Shown here in pieces: positions 17,870 to 27,814 of a DNA stretch of 64,000 bases (the stretch's first letter is position 1; each line of letters opens with the position of its first letter). This DNA comes from Alteribacillus sp. YIM 98480. Lineage in GTDB: Bacteria > Bacillota > Bacilli > Bacillales > Marinococcaceae. Both the position numbers and the translations under genes were made by a program. The stretch is from NCBI RefSeq assembly GCF_009765375.1, contig NZ_VTOK01000001.1, positions 310,001-374,000 on the forward strand, read 5' to 3'. Under the pieces are notes generated by a model, which searched no databases, was not told the DNA's origin, and saw nothing but the letters and a program-made list of their open reading frames with translations.

Positions 17870-18823
17870 GTGATGAATATTGGGTTTTTATATATTATCA
17901 TAGTTATGATACTTTTAGGAATAAGTATCCCGGTTGGAGATTATGCTATGGAAACAATTCCTGTTTGGTTATTCACCGCTTTAACATTAACCGTTTCAAG
18001 TATCATACTATTACCGGCAGCAAAGATTTATGACAAGGTGGTATGGAAAACCCTCGGCACTAAATATTATTATGGAATTTTTATGCAGGCTCTTTTCACT
18101 TGTGTCCTTTACACCGTATTTCTTTTATACGGACTTAGTTATACAAATGTCATTGCAGCTGGGGTAATTAATAGTATGGTTCCAGCTATTGTATTGCTTC
18201 TTTCCTTTTTATTATTAGGGGAACGTTTAAACATTCGGAAGATAATTGCTATATCCTTAGCTGTCTGTGCTGTTTTAATTATGGAAGTAGTCGGGGTTAG
18301 AGTGGTTGGAGAAGCAAGTTGGATGGGGAATATTTTTATGATTCTAGCAGTAACCTCGCTTGCGATGTTTTATGTTTATGCAAAAAAATTTGCTGTGCAA
18401 ATCCCGCCGCTTACTATGTCTGCTGGCTTATGTGTTATGGGATTATTTATGACATTGCCTATGGCTGTTTTTGAATCATTAACGTTCGATTGGGAAAGTT
18501 TAACGGCTATTACGTGGGCAATCATTGTGGCATATGCTTTTTCTGGCTGGGTGCTCGCATATACTTTTACGTATTTAGGAATGCCTAAAGTTCCCGCTAG
18601 TACTGTTGGGATGGCAACAGCAATAATACCAGTGACGGCAACTGTGTTTGCTGTCTCTTTTCTTGGAGAAACATTAAGAGTGGTTGACGGCGTTGCTTTA
18701 GTCCTGGTCATTATATCAATATTCATAGCTGAGTCAAAAGATAATACTGATAAGGCTTTAGAAAATTCTAGAATGGAAGGAATATCATATAACTCAGAAG
18801 AACAGGTCAACGAAACGAAATAA
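17870..18823 (+). CDS. EamA-family (DMT superfamily) transporter
   Basis: About 317 residues with ten predicted membrane helices in two EamA repeats (about 5-140 and 155-290). Motifs such as VIAAGVINSMVPAIVLLLSF and LGERLNIRK in the first half and PASTVGMATAIIPVTATVFA with LGETLRVVDG in the second are typical. The C-terminal 25 residues are hydrophilic. A GTG (17870) or ATG (17873) follows AAAGGGG. The substrate is unknown; by position it may export an amine-pathway metabolite. Confidence 0.8.
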   Translation: MMNIGFLYIIIVMILLGISIPVGDYAMETIPVWLFTALTLTVSSIILLPAAKIYDKVVWKTLGTKYYYGIFMQALFTCVLYTVFLLYGLSYTNVIAAGVINSMVPAIVLLLSFLLLGERLNIRKIIAISLAVCAVLIMEVVGVRVVGEASWMGNIFMILAVTSLAMFYVYAKKFAVQIPPLTMSAGLCVMGLFMTLPMAVFESLTFDWESLTAITWAIIVAYAFSGWVLAYTFTYLGMPKVPASTVGMATAIIPVTATVFAVSFLGETLRVVDGVALVLVIISIFIAESKDNTDKALENSRMEGISYNSEEQVNETK

Positions 18824-19064
18824 AATCATTTATTTGTTGTTACTTACTGTTTATCCGTGTAAATAGGTATTTGTACAACGGTATGGCTATATCTCATACA
18901 CGTTTCTCTTTTTATGCGCTTTTAGTATTTTATGAAAATCCCCCCATCTCGCATAAGATGACTATCGAAGCAGTCGATTTAAATATGATACAATATTAAG
19001 ACATTTTGAAAATATCTTCTAATGAATCTATCAGTTATAAAAATATAAAGAGGTGGAGAGAGAA

Positions 19065-20252
19065 ATGAAGTACGGGTTTGCCAAACGCGTCAACCATATG
19101 CAATCGTCAGCAGTCCGTGATATTTTGAAAGTTGTCAATAAAGGGGACGTTATCTCGTTTGCAGGTGGACTTCCGGATGAAAAATTATTTCCCGTGCAGG
19201 AAGTAAGAAAGGCATTTGACCAGGCACTACTGTCCAATCCGAAAGTATTGCAATATGGGGAAACAGAAGGGGTTCCCGCTTTAAGAGAGCAATTGACAGA
19301 ACGGATGAAAGAAAAAGATATTTACCGAGATCCAGAACATGTGCTGGTAACATCTGGATCTCAACAGGCGATTGACTTGTTCGCAAGAGTGATGTTTAAT
19401 CCCGGTGATATTATATTAACCGAGAACCCTACGTATTTAGCAGCTCTTCAAGTATTTCAATCGTATGAAGTAAACATTGTGCCGGTAAATTCGGATGAAG
19501 ACGGGATGGTACAAGGAGACCTGGAAGAAAAAATCCAACGTTTGAAACCTAAATGTATTTATGTTGTACCTACTTATTCAAATCCTGGCGGGAAAGTGTG
19601 GTCATTAGAACGCAGAAAGCAGCTTCTAAAGCTCGCAAAAAAATATCACACCATCATTTTTGAAGATGATCCATATGGTGACATTCAATTTGATGAAAGT
19701 GAAAATGTTCCGCCTCTAGCGTCAATGGATGACAATAAGTACGTTGTCTACACAAGTACTTTTTCAAAAACGGTTGTACCTGCATTGCGTACGGGATGGA
19801 TTGCCGGCCCTTATCAAATTATCCGAATGATGGCGCAAGCCAAACAAGCTACAGACCTGCATACCAATTCATTATCCCAGCATGCTTTGATTCACTTAAT
19901 GCATGAATTTGACCTTGATGGGCATATCCGTACCCTGAGACAAGCATATAAAGAAAGAATGCTGGTGATGAAAGGTATTTTCGATAAAGGTGAAGATCTT
20001 CCTATCCAGTACACAGAGCCAAAAGGCGGTATGTTTTTCTGGGTATCGATGCCGGAATCTGTTAATACGACTGCTCTATTAAACGAAGCGGTGGAAAATG
20101 GCGTGGCATTTGTTCCTGGAGCGCCGTTTTACGTCAACAACCCCGCTCAAAATACATTGCGTTTGAATTTCACCAATGCGGAACCTGAAGAGATTGAAAA
20201 AGGAATGAAACGTTTAGTGGAAGTGATGAATCAGTCTTCTGTTCGTATGTAA
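19065..20252 (+). CDS. PLP-dependent aminotransferase (class I/II, aminoadipate/aromatic type)
   Basis: Stand-alone fold-type-I aminotransferase, about 395 residues, of the LysN/KAT II-like group. VISFAGGLPDEKLFP near the N-terminus, VPTYSNPGG (about 168), EDDPYGDIQF with the PLP Asp, and STFSKTVVPALRTGW with the Schiff-base lysine (about 230) are all intact. No GntR domain is fused, unlike the MocR protein at 32548. The start ATG 19065 follows AGAGGTGG. The enzyme would transfer an amino group from 2-aminoadipate, aromatic or branched-chain amino acids; sequence does not decide. Confidence 0.82.
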   Translation: MKYGFAKRVNHMQSSAVRDILKVVNKGDVISFAGGLPDEKLFPVQEVRKAFDQALLSNPKVLQYGETEGVPALREQLTERMKEKDIYRDPEHVLVTSGSQQAIDLFARVMFNPGDIILTENPTYLAALQVFQSYEVNIVPVNSDEDGMVQGDLEEKIQRLKPKCIYVVPTYSNPGGKVWSLERRKQLLKLAKKYHTIIFEDDPYGDIQFDESENVPPLASMDDNKYVVYTSTFSKTVVPALRTGWIAGPYQIIRMMAQAKQATDLHTNSLSQHALIHLMHEFDLDGHIRTLRQAYKERMLVMKGIFDKGEDLPIQYTEPKGGMFFWVSMPESVNTTALLNEAVENGVAFVPGAPFYVNNPAQNTLRLNFTNAEPEEIEKGMKRLVEVMNQSSVRM

Positions 20253-20319
20253 GGAGAAGAGGAAAAGATTTCGCTGACAAAATCTTTGCTGGAATTACAC
20301 AAATCGATTATTAATTAAT

Positions 20320-20361
20320 GCAAACAACCCTCCTATAGAATCAATTAGGAGGGTTGTTTGC
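20320..20361. terminator. Bidirectional terminator between convergent genes
   Basis: GCAAACAACCCTCCT (20320-20334) and AGGAGGGTTGTTTGC (20347-20361) are exact inverted repeats. It ends the aminotransferase transcript on + and overlaps the stop codon of the exonuclease gene on -. Confidence 0.8.
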
Positions 20362-21412
20362 TCTTATGGAACAATTCTTTCAAATAGTATTCTCCTGCAG
20401 GGTTACGCTGCTGCAATAAATCTACAGTCAGTTTGACGTCATCAAGTGCCCGGTGCGTTTGGTGCTGGGTAATATGGTGGTGACGGCATAAATCAAGCAG
20501 TTTTCTCGTGGAAAACCCATAGCTTTTCCAACGTATATCGTTAACAGAACAATGCCAAGGAACGGCTTTTGATACCGGGAAGTAACGCTGAATAAAGCCG
20601 CTGTCAAAACTAGCATTGTGTGCAATGATGATATCAGCTTCAGCAAATATTTGTTCAAACTTCTCTTCATTTATCCTTTTACCAGCAACTTTTTTATCCG
20701 TGATACCGTGAATACGAGTGACGGCTGCTGGGATGGGAAAGCTTGGCTCGTTTAATTCATTAATCTCTTCAATAATCTCCATTATTTCCCCGGAAATGGT
20801 GTCGAACCTGCAGAACATAACGCCAATTTCTACAATTTCATCTTTAACTTTGGATAATCCTGTAGTTTCTACGTCTACAATTGCCGCTTTTATGCCGCGA
20901 TCTATTTCTAAGGTAATGTTATCTGAAAGCCATAGTGCATATGTATTCTTGTATGTAGTTTTTTTGATAAATATACTGTTTGCAAGGTACCATTTCAATG
21001 CTTTTTTGTCACATTTTAATCTTTTTACAACCTTGTTTTCTTCGATTCCAGGATTTTTACTTATACACAAAACCAGTCTATTGCGGGCTTTTTCCATTTC
21101 ATCAATTCGTTTTAATACAGCTGCTTTCGTAGCTCGATGATATGCACCAGCTGCAAAAGCTTTTTCTACGACAGAGCGTGCTTTTTCAAATTGATCCATC
21201 ATAGCATAGAACTGAATAAGTGCATCCCGGCATGGGATAGAACGGGGAACGTTTTCGATTTGATAAAAAGCTTCTGAAAGCTGATGCATTCCTCGTTCGC
21301 AAAGTTCGATTCCTCTATTTATATCTTCAACGGTTAATATTTTAAGACGATATGTTTCAATTTCCTCATTTAATCTTTCAAATTCTTTCATGGCTGCAGC
21401 CACTTTGTTCAT
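20345..21412 (-). CDS. DEDDh exonuclease with long N-terminal helical region
   Basis: 3'-5' exonuclease of the DnaQ epsilon superfamily. The C-terminal domain (about 175-345) contains VDVETTGLSK (ExoI), IIAHNASFDSGF (ExoII) and HRALDDVKLT (ExoIII), giving all four acidic residues and the histidine. The preceding about 170 residues are helical and charged; the part around residues 20-100 looks TPR-like, and 110-165 may be a small helical or winged domain. I do not recognise its family. Such stand-alone proteins act in repair or RNA turnover. The start is unsure: ATG 21412 or TTG 21424. Confidence 0.75.
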   Translation of the reverse strand: MNKVAAAMKEFERLNEEIETYRLKILTVEDINRGIELCERGMHQLSEAFYQIENVPRSIPCRDALIQFYAMMDQFEKARSVVEKAFAAGAYHRATKAAVLKRIDEMEKARNRLVLCISKNPGIEENKVVKRLKCDKKALKWYLANSIFIKKTTYKNTYALWLSDNITLEIDRGIKAAIVDVETTGLSKVKDEIVEIGVMFCRFDTISGEIMEIIEEINELNEPSFPIPAAVTRIHGITDKKVAGKRINEEKFEQIFAEADIIIAHNASFDSGFIQRYFPVSKAVPWHCSVNDIRWKSYGFSTRKLLDLCRHHHITQHQTHRALDDVKLTVDLLQQRNPAGEYYLKELFHKSKQPS

Positions 21413-21528
21413 CCTTCCAATCAATGCCTATAATAAATTATATTTTACAGGATTTATATATTATTAGGCTAGTGCCAAATTAATTTAACTAAATGACAAC
21501 ATTAGTGATCTGATTGAAAATTCCACAA

Positions 21529-21566
21529 AAAGGATCGGCTGAGAAGTATATTTCTGCCGATCCTTT
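21529..21566 (-). terminator. Terminator after the luciferase-like oxidoreductase
   Basis: AAAGGATCGGC (21529-21539) and GCCGATCCTTT (21556-21566) are exact inverted repeats; read on the minus strand the stem is followed by TTTTTGTGG. It lies just past the stop of the gene at 21571. Confidence 0.75.
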
Positions 21567-21570
21567 GCTA

Positions 21571-22578
21571 TTAATTCATCGTAATTTCAGAGACAATTTC
21601 GAAGGAGCGCAGACGTTTTGCATGGTCGTAAATTTGAGCATTAACCATCATTTCATCTGCTTGTGTCTCATCAAGAAATTCCTGCATTTTCTGCTTAACA
21701 GTTGCTGCGCCGCCAAATATAGAAGAACCAAGCTGCTGCTGTAAAAGCATTTTTTCATGTTCTGTAACAAAGTTATCGATATTTTCAACGGGCGGCTGCA
21801 GCGGTAATTCTGTGTTGCGGACAAGGTTTAAAAATTGCTGCTGAATAGTAGTTCCAAGATACTCTGCTTCATCATCCGTTTCAGCTGCAACAACATTTAC
21901 CCCGACCATTGCATATGGCTCTTCAAGCGCTTCAGACGGTTGGAAGGAGCGGCGGTACAAGTCTAGTGCAGGCAGGGTATTGTCAGGTGAAAAATGACTG
22001 GCAAAAGCAAAAGGCAGTCCAAGTTGTCCAGCAAGCTGTGCGCTAAAACCGCTTGAACCAAGAAGCCAGATTGGAACGTTTAATCCCTGCCCGGGGATAG
22101 CTCGTACACGTTTTCCGTTCACATCAGAAAAATAGCTGCGCAGCTCATCTAAAAGCTGTGGAAAATCATGGCCGTCGCTGCCAGTGTGACGTCTTAATGC
22201 ATGGGCTGTTAATTGATCGGTACCTGGGGCGCGTCCAAGGCCAAGGTCAATACGTCCTGGATAGAGAGTTTCTAAAGTTCCAAATTGCTCTGCGATGATG
22301 AGAGGGGAATGATTTGGGAGCATTATTCCTCCTGAACCTACCCGAATTTTTGAGGTTCCCCCTGCCACGTGTCCGATAAGAACCGAGGTCGCAGAGCTTC
22401 CAATGAAAGGCATATTATGATGTTCAGCCATCCAATAACGGTGGTACCCCCACTTTTCTGCATGCTGTGCAAGCTCAAGTGTATTTTTATAAGAGTCTGA
22501 GACGGTTCCTCCTTTTACGATAGGAGATAGGTCAAGGACAGATAGCTTTATGTCACTTAGTTGCTTATGTTCAGACAT
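21571..22578 (-). CDS. LLM-class flavin-dependent oxidoreductase (bacterial-luciferase-like)
   Basis: 335 residues of the bacterial-luciferase-like monooxygenase fold, subgroup with YhbW-type proteins. [14 protein letters not shown] at the N-terminus, [13 protein letters not shown] (about 46-58), [13 protein letters not shown] and [14 protein letters not shown] (about 108-121) are hallmark stretches. It would use FMNH2 or F420-like cofactors; in Bacillaceae FMN is likely. The substrate is unknown. It is a single gene with its own terminator, divergent from the catalase gene. Confidence 0.83.
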   Translation of the reverse strand: MSEHKQLSDIKLSVLDLSPIVKGGTVSDSYKNTLELAQHAEKWGYHRYWMAEHHNMPFIGSSATSVLIGHVAGGTSKIRVGSGGIMLPNHSPLIIAEQFGTLETLYPGRIDLGLGRAPGTDQLTAHALRRHTGSDGHDFPQLLDELRSYFSDVNGKRVRAIPGQGLNVPIWLLGSSGFSAQLAGQLGLPFAFASHFSPDNTLPALDLYRRSFQPSEALEEPYAMVGVNVVAAETDDEAEYLGTTIQQQFLNLVRNTELPLQPPVENIDNFVTEHEKMLLQQQLGSSIFGGAATVKQKMQEFLDETQADEMMVNAQIYDHAKRLRSFEIVSEITMN

Positions 22579-22667
22579 TGTTTCATCTTCTTTCTATATA
22601 AAAATTTAAAGCCAATATTATTTTACCAAATTTGTTTCGTGTTCCAAAATAAAATGATTTGAAAACA

Positions 22668-22693
22668 GTTTATTTAAAAATGAGCGCGGGTAC
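22668..22693 (+). promoter_or_regulatory. Sigma-B-like promoter for the catalase gene
   Basis: GTTTAT (22668-22673), 14-bp spacer, GGGTAC (22688-22693), close to the sigma-B consensus GTTTAA-N12-15-GGGTAT and 51 bp ahead of the GTG start. Catalases of this class are commonly general-stress genes. Confidence 0.6.
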
Positions 22694-22743
22694 GAGCATG
22701 TAAGGAAATGTTTATTATATACTGTCAAAAGGAGGAACTATAA

Positions 22744-24786
22744 GTGAGCGAACCGCATAATAACAGGAAACAAGAGCAGATGGAAAAATATAAAACAAAT
22801 GATAAAGACAAAAAGTTAACGACTAATCAGGGTGTAAAAATGTCAGAAGATGAATTTTCGCTGAAAGCAGGCGAACGCGGACCGACATTAATGGAAGATT
22901 TTCATTTTCGAGAAAAAATGACGCACTTTGACCATGAACGAATACCAGAGAGAATTGTGCACGCACGGGGATATTCTGCTCATGGTGAATTTCAAGTGTA
23001 TGAGTCGATGAAAGAGTACACGAAGGCTGATTTTTTAATCGATCCATCGAAAAAAACGCCTGTGTTTGTACGTTATTCTACCGTAGCAGGCTCTAAAGGT
23101 TCTTCAGAAACTGTTCGTGATGTTCGAGGATTTGCTACAAAATTTTATACAGATGAAGGAAACTTTGATTTAGTTGGAAACAACATACCTGTCTTTTTTA
23201 TACAAGATGCCATGAAGTTTCCGGATTTAGTGCATGCATTAAAACCAGAACCACATGATGGCATGCCTCAAGCTGCCTCCGCTCATGATACCTTTTGGGA
23301 TTTTATAGCGAATAACCAAGAATCTGCTCATATGGTAATGTGGGCGATGTCTGATCGGGCAATTCCGCGAAGCTTTCGTATGATGGAAGGATTTGGCGTT
23401 CATACTTTCCGTCTTGTCAACGATAAGGGACAAGCTCATTTCGTTAAATTTCATTGGAAGCCTGTTCTTGGAACCCATTCTCTAGTATGGGATGAAGCTC
23501 AAAAATTATCAGGAAAAGATGCAGACTTCCACCGTCGTGATCTAGCGGAAGCCATAGATAATGGGGATTATCCCGAATTTGAACTAGGCGTTCAAATCAT
23601 AAAAGAAGAAGATGAATTTATGTTCGATTTTGATATCCTTGACCCTACTAAAATATGGCCGGAAGAAGATGTACCTGTAAAAATAATAGGAAAACTGACA
23701 TTGAATAGAAATGTGGATAACGTTTTTGCGGAAAATGAGCAAGTAGCCTTTCACCCTGGTCATGTTGTGCCAGGCATTGATTTTTCCAATGATCCGCTTC
23801 TTCAAGGCCGTTTATTTTCTTATACCGATACCCAATTGATCCGTCTTGGCGGTCCGAATTTTCACGAATTACCGATCAATCGTCCGGTTTGTCCGTTCCA
23901 TAACAATCAGCGTGATGGATATATGCGTCAAACAATAAACACAGGTCAAGTAAGCTATCATAAAAACTCTCTGGCTGGCAACACCCCAGAACCTGCTGCT
24001 GAATCAGAAGGCGGTTATGCTCATTACCAGGAAAAAATAGAAGGACGCAAAGTCAGAGCTAGAAGTGACAGCTTTAAAGATCATTTCTCTCAAGCAGCAA
24101 TGTTTTGGAACAGCATGAGTGAACCTGAAAAGCAGCATATTATCGATGCATTTAGTTTTGAACTTGGAAAAGTAAAAAGTAAATCTGTTCAGCAGCAAAT
24201 CGTTGATATGTTTGCGAACGTTAGCCTGGATTTAGCCAGAGGGTTTGCAGAAGCCATCGGAGCTGCTCCTCCTCAACAAGGAGGTTCAGATGTGACCAAA
24301 TCGTCTCCTGCACTGAGCCAGGAAAATACAAAGAAAAAGCCAGATACACGTAAAGTTGGTGTGATTATCGACGATCATTTTAATGGCGAAGAAGTTAATG
24401 GAGTTCTTTCCAAATTGAAAGCTGAAGGGATTAATCCGGAAATAGTCAGTGATACATTGGGCGTGCGTAAAGCAGACAACGGATCCGAGTTAGAAGTAGA
24501 CCATACCTTCTTAACCGGTGAGTCTGTATTGTTTGATGCTATGTATGCTGTGAGCGGCGGCAAAGATGAAAGCAGTGCATTTAGGAAAGATGCCTTGTAC
24601 TTTGTAAAAGAAGCTTTCGCTCACTATAAACCAATTGGTGCAACACACAGTGGAAAGAGTTTACTAGAAGAAGCAGGTGTCACAAATAGTCCGGGTGTAG
24701 TAATGGGAGAGAATTTGACAACTTTCACAAAAGATTTTACAGCCGCCGTTGCAGCGCATCGCCACTGGGATCGTCAGGTGGTTTAG
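22744..24786 (+). CDS. katE: Large-subunit monofunctional catalase (HPII/KatE type)
   Basis: Haem catalase disproportionating hydrogen peroxide, 680 residues, hence the large-subunit clade. The catalytic His lies in [13 protein letters not shown] (about 76-88), the Asn in [12 protein letters not shown] (about 147), and the proximal haem Tyr in LFSYTDTQL (about 362). A C-terminal DJ-1/PfpI-like domain (about 535-675) is present, starting [14 protein letters not shown]. It starts at GTG 22744 behind AAGGAGGAA, with a sigma-B-like promoter upstream. A hairpin separates it from convergent tatC. Confidence 0.92.
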   Translation: MSEPHNNRKQEQMEKYKTNDKDKKLTTNQGVKMSEDEFSLKAGERGPTLMEDFHFREKMTHFDHERIPERIVHARGYSAHGEFQVYESMKEYTKADFLIDPSKKTPVFVRYSTVAGSKGSSETVRDVRGFATKFYTDEGNFDLVGNNIPVFFIQDAMKFPDLVHALKPEPHDGMPQAASAHDTFWDFIANNQESAHMVMWAMSDRAIPRSFRMMEGFGVHTFRLVNDKGQAHFVKFHWKPVLGTHSLVWDEAQKLSGKDADFHRRDLAEAIDNGDYPEFELGVQIIKEEDEFMFDFDILDPTKIWPEEDVPVKIIGKLTLNRNVDNVFAENEQVAFHPGHVVPGIDFSNDPLLQGRLFSYTDTQLIRLGGPNFHELPINRPVCPFHNNQRDGYMRQTINTGQVSYHKNSLAGNTPEPAAESEGGYAHYQEKIEGRKVRARSDSFKDHFSQAAMFWNSMSEPEKQHIIDAFSFELGKVKSKSVQQQIVDMFANVSLDLARGFAEAIGAAPPQQGGSDVTKSSPALSQENTKKKPDTRKVGVIIDDHFNGEEVNGVLSKLKAEGINPEIVSDTLGVRKADNGSELEVDHTFLTGESVLFDAMYAVSGGKDESSAFRKDALYFVKEAFAHYKPIGATHSGKSLLEEAGVTNSPGVVMGENLTTFTKDFTAAVAAHRHWDRQVV

Positions 24787-24879
24787 TTAAATCGAACGCC
24801 CTGACATAGCGCTTTATCGTATTCTCTCCACGAATATGATTATAAATATTATGTTAGATGCACATTTCACACTAAGAAG

Positions 24880-24915
24880 AGAGTGGTCCCTTGTCTTTTG
24901 GGACTGCTCTGTCTT
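24880..24915. terminator. Terminator between katE and tatC
   Basis: AGAGTGGTCCC (24880-24890) pairs with GGGACTGCTCT (24900-24910), loop TTGTCTTTT, followed by GTCTTTTCC. It can serve both convergent transcripts. Confidence 0.65.
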
Positions 24916-24918
24916 TTC

Positions 24919-25635
24919 CTAAGAAACTTTCGTTTGTATTTTTTTTCGATAAACCATTTTACTTACCGTAATACTTACTTCATACAGTCCAAGCAGTGGA
25001 ATAATAACAAGTACATCAGATATAAAATCAGGCGGTGTGATAAGGACCGAGAGAACGATGAGACCAAAATAGGAAAATTTTCTTGCTTTTGTCAGTTTAT
25101 ATGGATCAATAATACCGAGTCTTGTTAAAAACATAATAACAGCTGGCATTTCGAATAAAAATCCAAACGGAAGCGTGAGGTGCAGCATAAATGTAAAGTA
25201 TTTTTCTACAGTGAAATACGTTTCAAAATCACTGCCTGCAAGCCCTTCTAAAAAGGAAATAACTAATGGAAATAACACAAAATAGCCAAATGAAATGCCG
25301 ACAAGAAACAAAAGAAACAAAGCTGGGATAAAAGCAAGAGTTGCTTTTTGTTCGACTTTTGTTAAAGCAGGCTGTACAAATTTCCACACTTGCAGTGCAG
25401 CAATTGGAAAGGTTACTGCAATAGCTGAAGTTCCGGCAATCATCATGTATACCCAAAGAATGTCTCCTGGGCCGAGAAGAGCAAGTTTATCATCAAGATC
25501 TTTTACGAGATATTGATATATATCTTTAACGAATACAAACGAAACAATAAAAGAAAAAATAAAAGCGAGCAGTGTTATGATAATTCTTTTCCGAAGTTCA
25601 CTAAGGTGATCGACAATATTCATTTCACTGTTCAT
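24919..25635 (-). CDS. tatC: Twin-arginine translocase subunit TatC
   Basis: Six-helix core receptor of the Tat protein exporter, about 238 residues. MNIVDHLSELRKRIIIT at the N-terminus and FGFLFEMPAVIMFLTRLGI with SVLITPPD are TatC signatures. A longer frame reaches 25707, but GGAG upstream of ATG 25635 and the conserved N-terminus favour the shorter form. It is the last gene of a phoX-tatA-tatC set, the arrangement of phoD-tatAd-tatCd in Bacillus subtilis, implying a substrate-dedicated translocase. Confidence 0.92.
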   Translation of the reverse strand: MNSEMNIVDHLSELRKRIIITLLAFIFSFIVSFVFVKDIYQYLVKDLDDKLALLGPGDILWVYMMIAGTSAIAVTFPIAALQVWKFVQPALTKVEQKATLAFIPALFLLFLVGISFGYFVLFPLVISFLEGLAGSDFETYFTVEKYFTFMLHLTLPFGFLFEMPAVIMFLTRLGIIDPYKLTKARKFSYFGLIVLSVLITPPDFISDVLVIIPLLGLYEVSITVSKMVYRKKIQTKVS

Positions 25636-25708
25636 TCTATGTAAACTCCTTTCATGAAAAATGCAAAGATGTAAGCAAGCATTGCACCTGCCTACATCTT
25701 TGACCACA

Positions 25709-25936
25709 TCAGCTTCCTGTCTTTTCCTCCGATTTTTCTACTGCTTGCAAATTTCTATCTGATTTCTTTACTTTTTCTTGCTCGTCGCCATTTACAAGAT
25801 CATTGGTTGCTTTTTTAAATTCTTTTAAAGTACTGCCGAAAGCTCGTCCGATTTCTGGGAGTTTGGAGGGCCCGAAAATAATTAACGCAATGACAAGAAC
25901 AAGAATTAATCCTGGGATACCGATATTTTGCAGCAT
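25709..25936 (-). CDS. tatA: Twin-arginine translocase subunit TatA
   Basis: 75 residues: one N-terminal membrane helix (about 6-22), the hinge [14 protein letters not shown], an amphipathic helix (about 24-45) and a charged tail. This is the pore-forming TatA (bifunctional TatA/E in Gram-positives). It lies between phoX and tatC with short gaps. Confidence 0.92.
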   Translation of the reverse strand: MLQNIGIPGLILVLVIALIIFGPSKLPEIGRAFGSTLKEFKKATNDLVNGDEQEKVKKSDRNLQAVEKSEEKTGS

Positions 25937-25963
25937 CTATTAAACAACCTCCTTTTCTACTTT

Positions 25964-27394
25964 TTATAAAATAGGCATGCCGTGACGGTGGAACGCGGCT
26001 GCTTCGAGTGTCGACATTCCTTTGCGTTCCGCAAATTCAACCAGTTTATCATCCACTTTTGGTGCATAAGCAGTAGGGGGAGCAGCATGTCCCATTTGAC
26101 GCTGACGGCCAGCATTTTTACGTGCAAACGGCCCCCAAATCGCGAATGTAATACCAGGGCTTTGAATGCTCACAAAGAAGGTTTTACCGTCTGTAGAAAA
26201 GGTTGGACCGGCAATTTCTGAATTATTTAAGCGGTTTTCTGCGAAAGTGTATGCCTCGCCTTCTGGCGTCAATCCAACAATTCGATCGACTCCGCCTCCA
26301 TCTTCAGCAATCCACAGGTCTCCCCATGGCGTAATACAGATGTTATCCGGCATTTCTAAATCGTTTGAATCAGTGGATTCATAAAAAAGTTCGAGAGTGT
26401 TGGTAGCAGGAATATAGCGGTATACTCGTCCAAGGTTTTTATCACCAGCAGAAGTGTCATCAAACCAGAACACGCCGCCAGCAAAATATGCACCTTCTAA
26501 ACGGCTGAACTGAATACAGTCTTTTGCAATTGCATCATCACTAGGTTTTTCCGGGTCAACATCTTTCCAAACGATCGAAAAGTTTTGTCCGCTGTCAAAA
26601 ACTCCAGCATTAGTAGAGGAACTTTCTTCAAGCGCAGCTGCCTGAAGAGTACCGCCTTTTTGAAGTGCCCCCACTTTTTGGCTGCGATCATTTGGAATAA
26701 AACGATAAAAGAAACTTGGGCTCGAATCTTCGGTTAAGTATACAATCCCAGTTTCCGGGTCTGTTGCTGTGGCTTCATGAGAAAAAGCTCCCATATCTCT
26801 AATTGGTGTTTTAGAAATATTTCCTTCTGGATCATCCGGGTCTACTTCAAATACATATCCATGACCGCGGTTTAACGTTTCTTCACAGGTAAGCCATGTT
26901 CCCCATGGCGTAGTACCGCCTGCACAGTTTCGGATAGTTCCGGCAGAAGTGATATATTCATCTTCGAGTTTACGATCTGGTCCGACAACAAGAGCTGTGG
27001 TACCGCCAGTTTCATTTTTGTTGTATGGATTTTTTCCTTCTACAGGGTAGGAAGGGTTCCCGCTTAGTTCATGATTTCGGATGAGAACGGTTGAATTATG
27101 TTTTCCAGGAAAAGCTGCCATTCCATCAAACATTGCTGGAATAGGACGACCGTCAGAAAGTTTTCCGCCTTCTTCAGAAATAATTCGATATTGAAACCCT
27201 TTCGGAAGATCTAAAATGCCGCCGGGGTCTTTCACAAGCGGTCCATAGCCAGCAGTAGAAGCGATGCTGGATTTAGCAAATGACGTTTGTTTGCCCCCCA
27301 AAGTAAATAGTCCAGTTGATCCCAACGTAACAGCAAGTGTGCTCATCCCGCCTGCTTTAATAAAATCACGACGATTCATGTTTTTGTCCACCAC
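25964..27394 (-). CDS. phoX: PhoX-family secreted alkaline phosphatase (Tat substrate)
   Basis: 476 residues of the PhoX/DUF839 family, calcium-iron enzymes that release phosphate from organic esters. The N-terminus MNRRDFIKAGG followed by a hydrophobic stretch is a twin-arginine signal, so the folded enzyme goes out through Tat. TTPWGTWLTCEETLNRGHGY and PDNICITPWGDLWIAEDGG are typical PhoX segments. The GTG start follows GAGGAGGAA. The gene is followed by tatA and tatC, which probably export it. Regulation by PhoP is expected, but I could not find a clear Pho box. Confidence 0.88.
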   Translation of the reverse strand: MVDKNMNRRDFIKAGGMSTLAVTLGSTGLFTLGGKQTSFAKSSIASTAGYGPLVKDPGGILDLPKGFQYRIISEEGGKLSDGRPIPAMFDGMAAFPGKHNSTVLIRNHELSGNPSYPVEGKNPYNKNETGGTTALVVGPDRKLEDEYITSAGTIRNCAGGTTPWGTWLTCEETLNRGHGYVFEVDPDDPEGNISKTPIRDMGAFSHEATATDPETGIVYLTEDSSPSFFYRFIPNDRSQKVGALQKGGTLQAAALEESSSTNAGVFDSGQNFSIVWKDVDPEKPSDDAIAKDCIQFSRLEGAYFAGGVFWFDDTSAGDKNLGRVYRYIPATNTLELFYESTDSNDLEMPDNICITPWGDLWIAEDGGGVDRIVGLTPEGEAYTFAENRLNNSEIAGPTFSTDGKTFFVSIQSPGITFAIWGPFARKNAGRQRQMGHAAPPTAYAPKVDDKLVEFAERKGMSTLEAAAFHRHGMPIL

Positions 27395-27770
27395 AGTTAT
27401 TCCTCCTCAAACTGATTTTAGAGTGCCAGCACTGAAGCAGCCTCTGCATTAAAAGCTACTAGAGGAATGTTGATTGACAGTATATTTAATGTAAAAATTT
27501 ATCTAAACATGGAATATGGTCCAAAAGTTGTAATAACTACATTGAAATAAACAAATAATTTCAATTATGTAACCTATAAATAGGTGAAAATAAATAGGTT
27601 GTTTCTATTAAAAGATATAATAAATTTTGACAACCTTTCTATTGGAGGAATATATGTAAAAATTTCATTAATAAAAAATGTAGAAAAACTCGGCTTGCCG
27701 CCGAACCTTATAGAGGAATCTATAGTTTTATTTATAATTTTTAAATAAAATTAAACTTCTTAAAGGATAA
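27395..27770. other. AT-rich gap upstream of phoX
   Basis: About 375 bp holding the phoX leader and promoter on the minus strand. A weak TTTAGA-N17-TATACT (minus) lies near 27480-27510. I see no gene and no convincing TTAACA-type PhoP repeats. Confidence 0.35.
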
Positions 27771-27806
27771 AAAAAGACTCATCCTTTTTTACAAGGACAA
27801 GTCTTT
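27771..27806 (-). terminator. Terminator of the YflT-like stress gene
   Basis: AAGACT-CA-TCCTT and AAGGA-CA-AGTCTT pair around a short loop; on the minus strand the stem is followed by T-runs. It lies 8 bp past the stop at 27815. Confidence 0.7.
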
Positions 27807-27814
27807 GCTGTTTA

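Noticed and set aside
27400-27600. Pho boxes upstream of phoX
   Set aside because: I looked for TTAACA-like hexamers at 11-bp steps on the minus strand and found only weak, irregular AT-rich matches.
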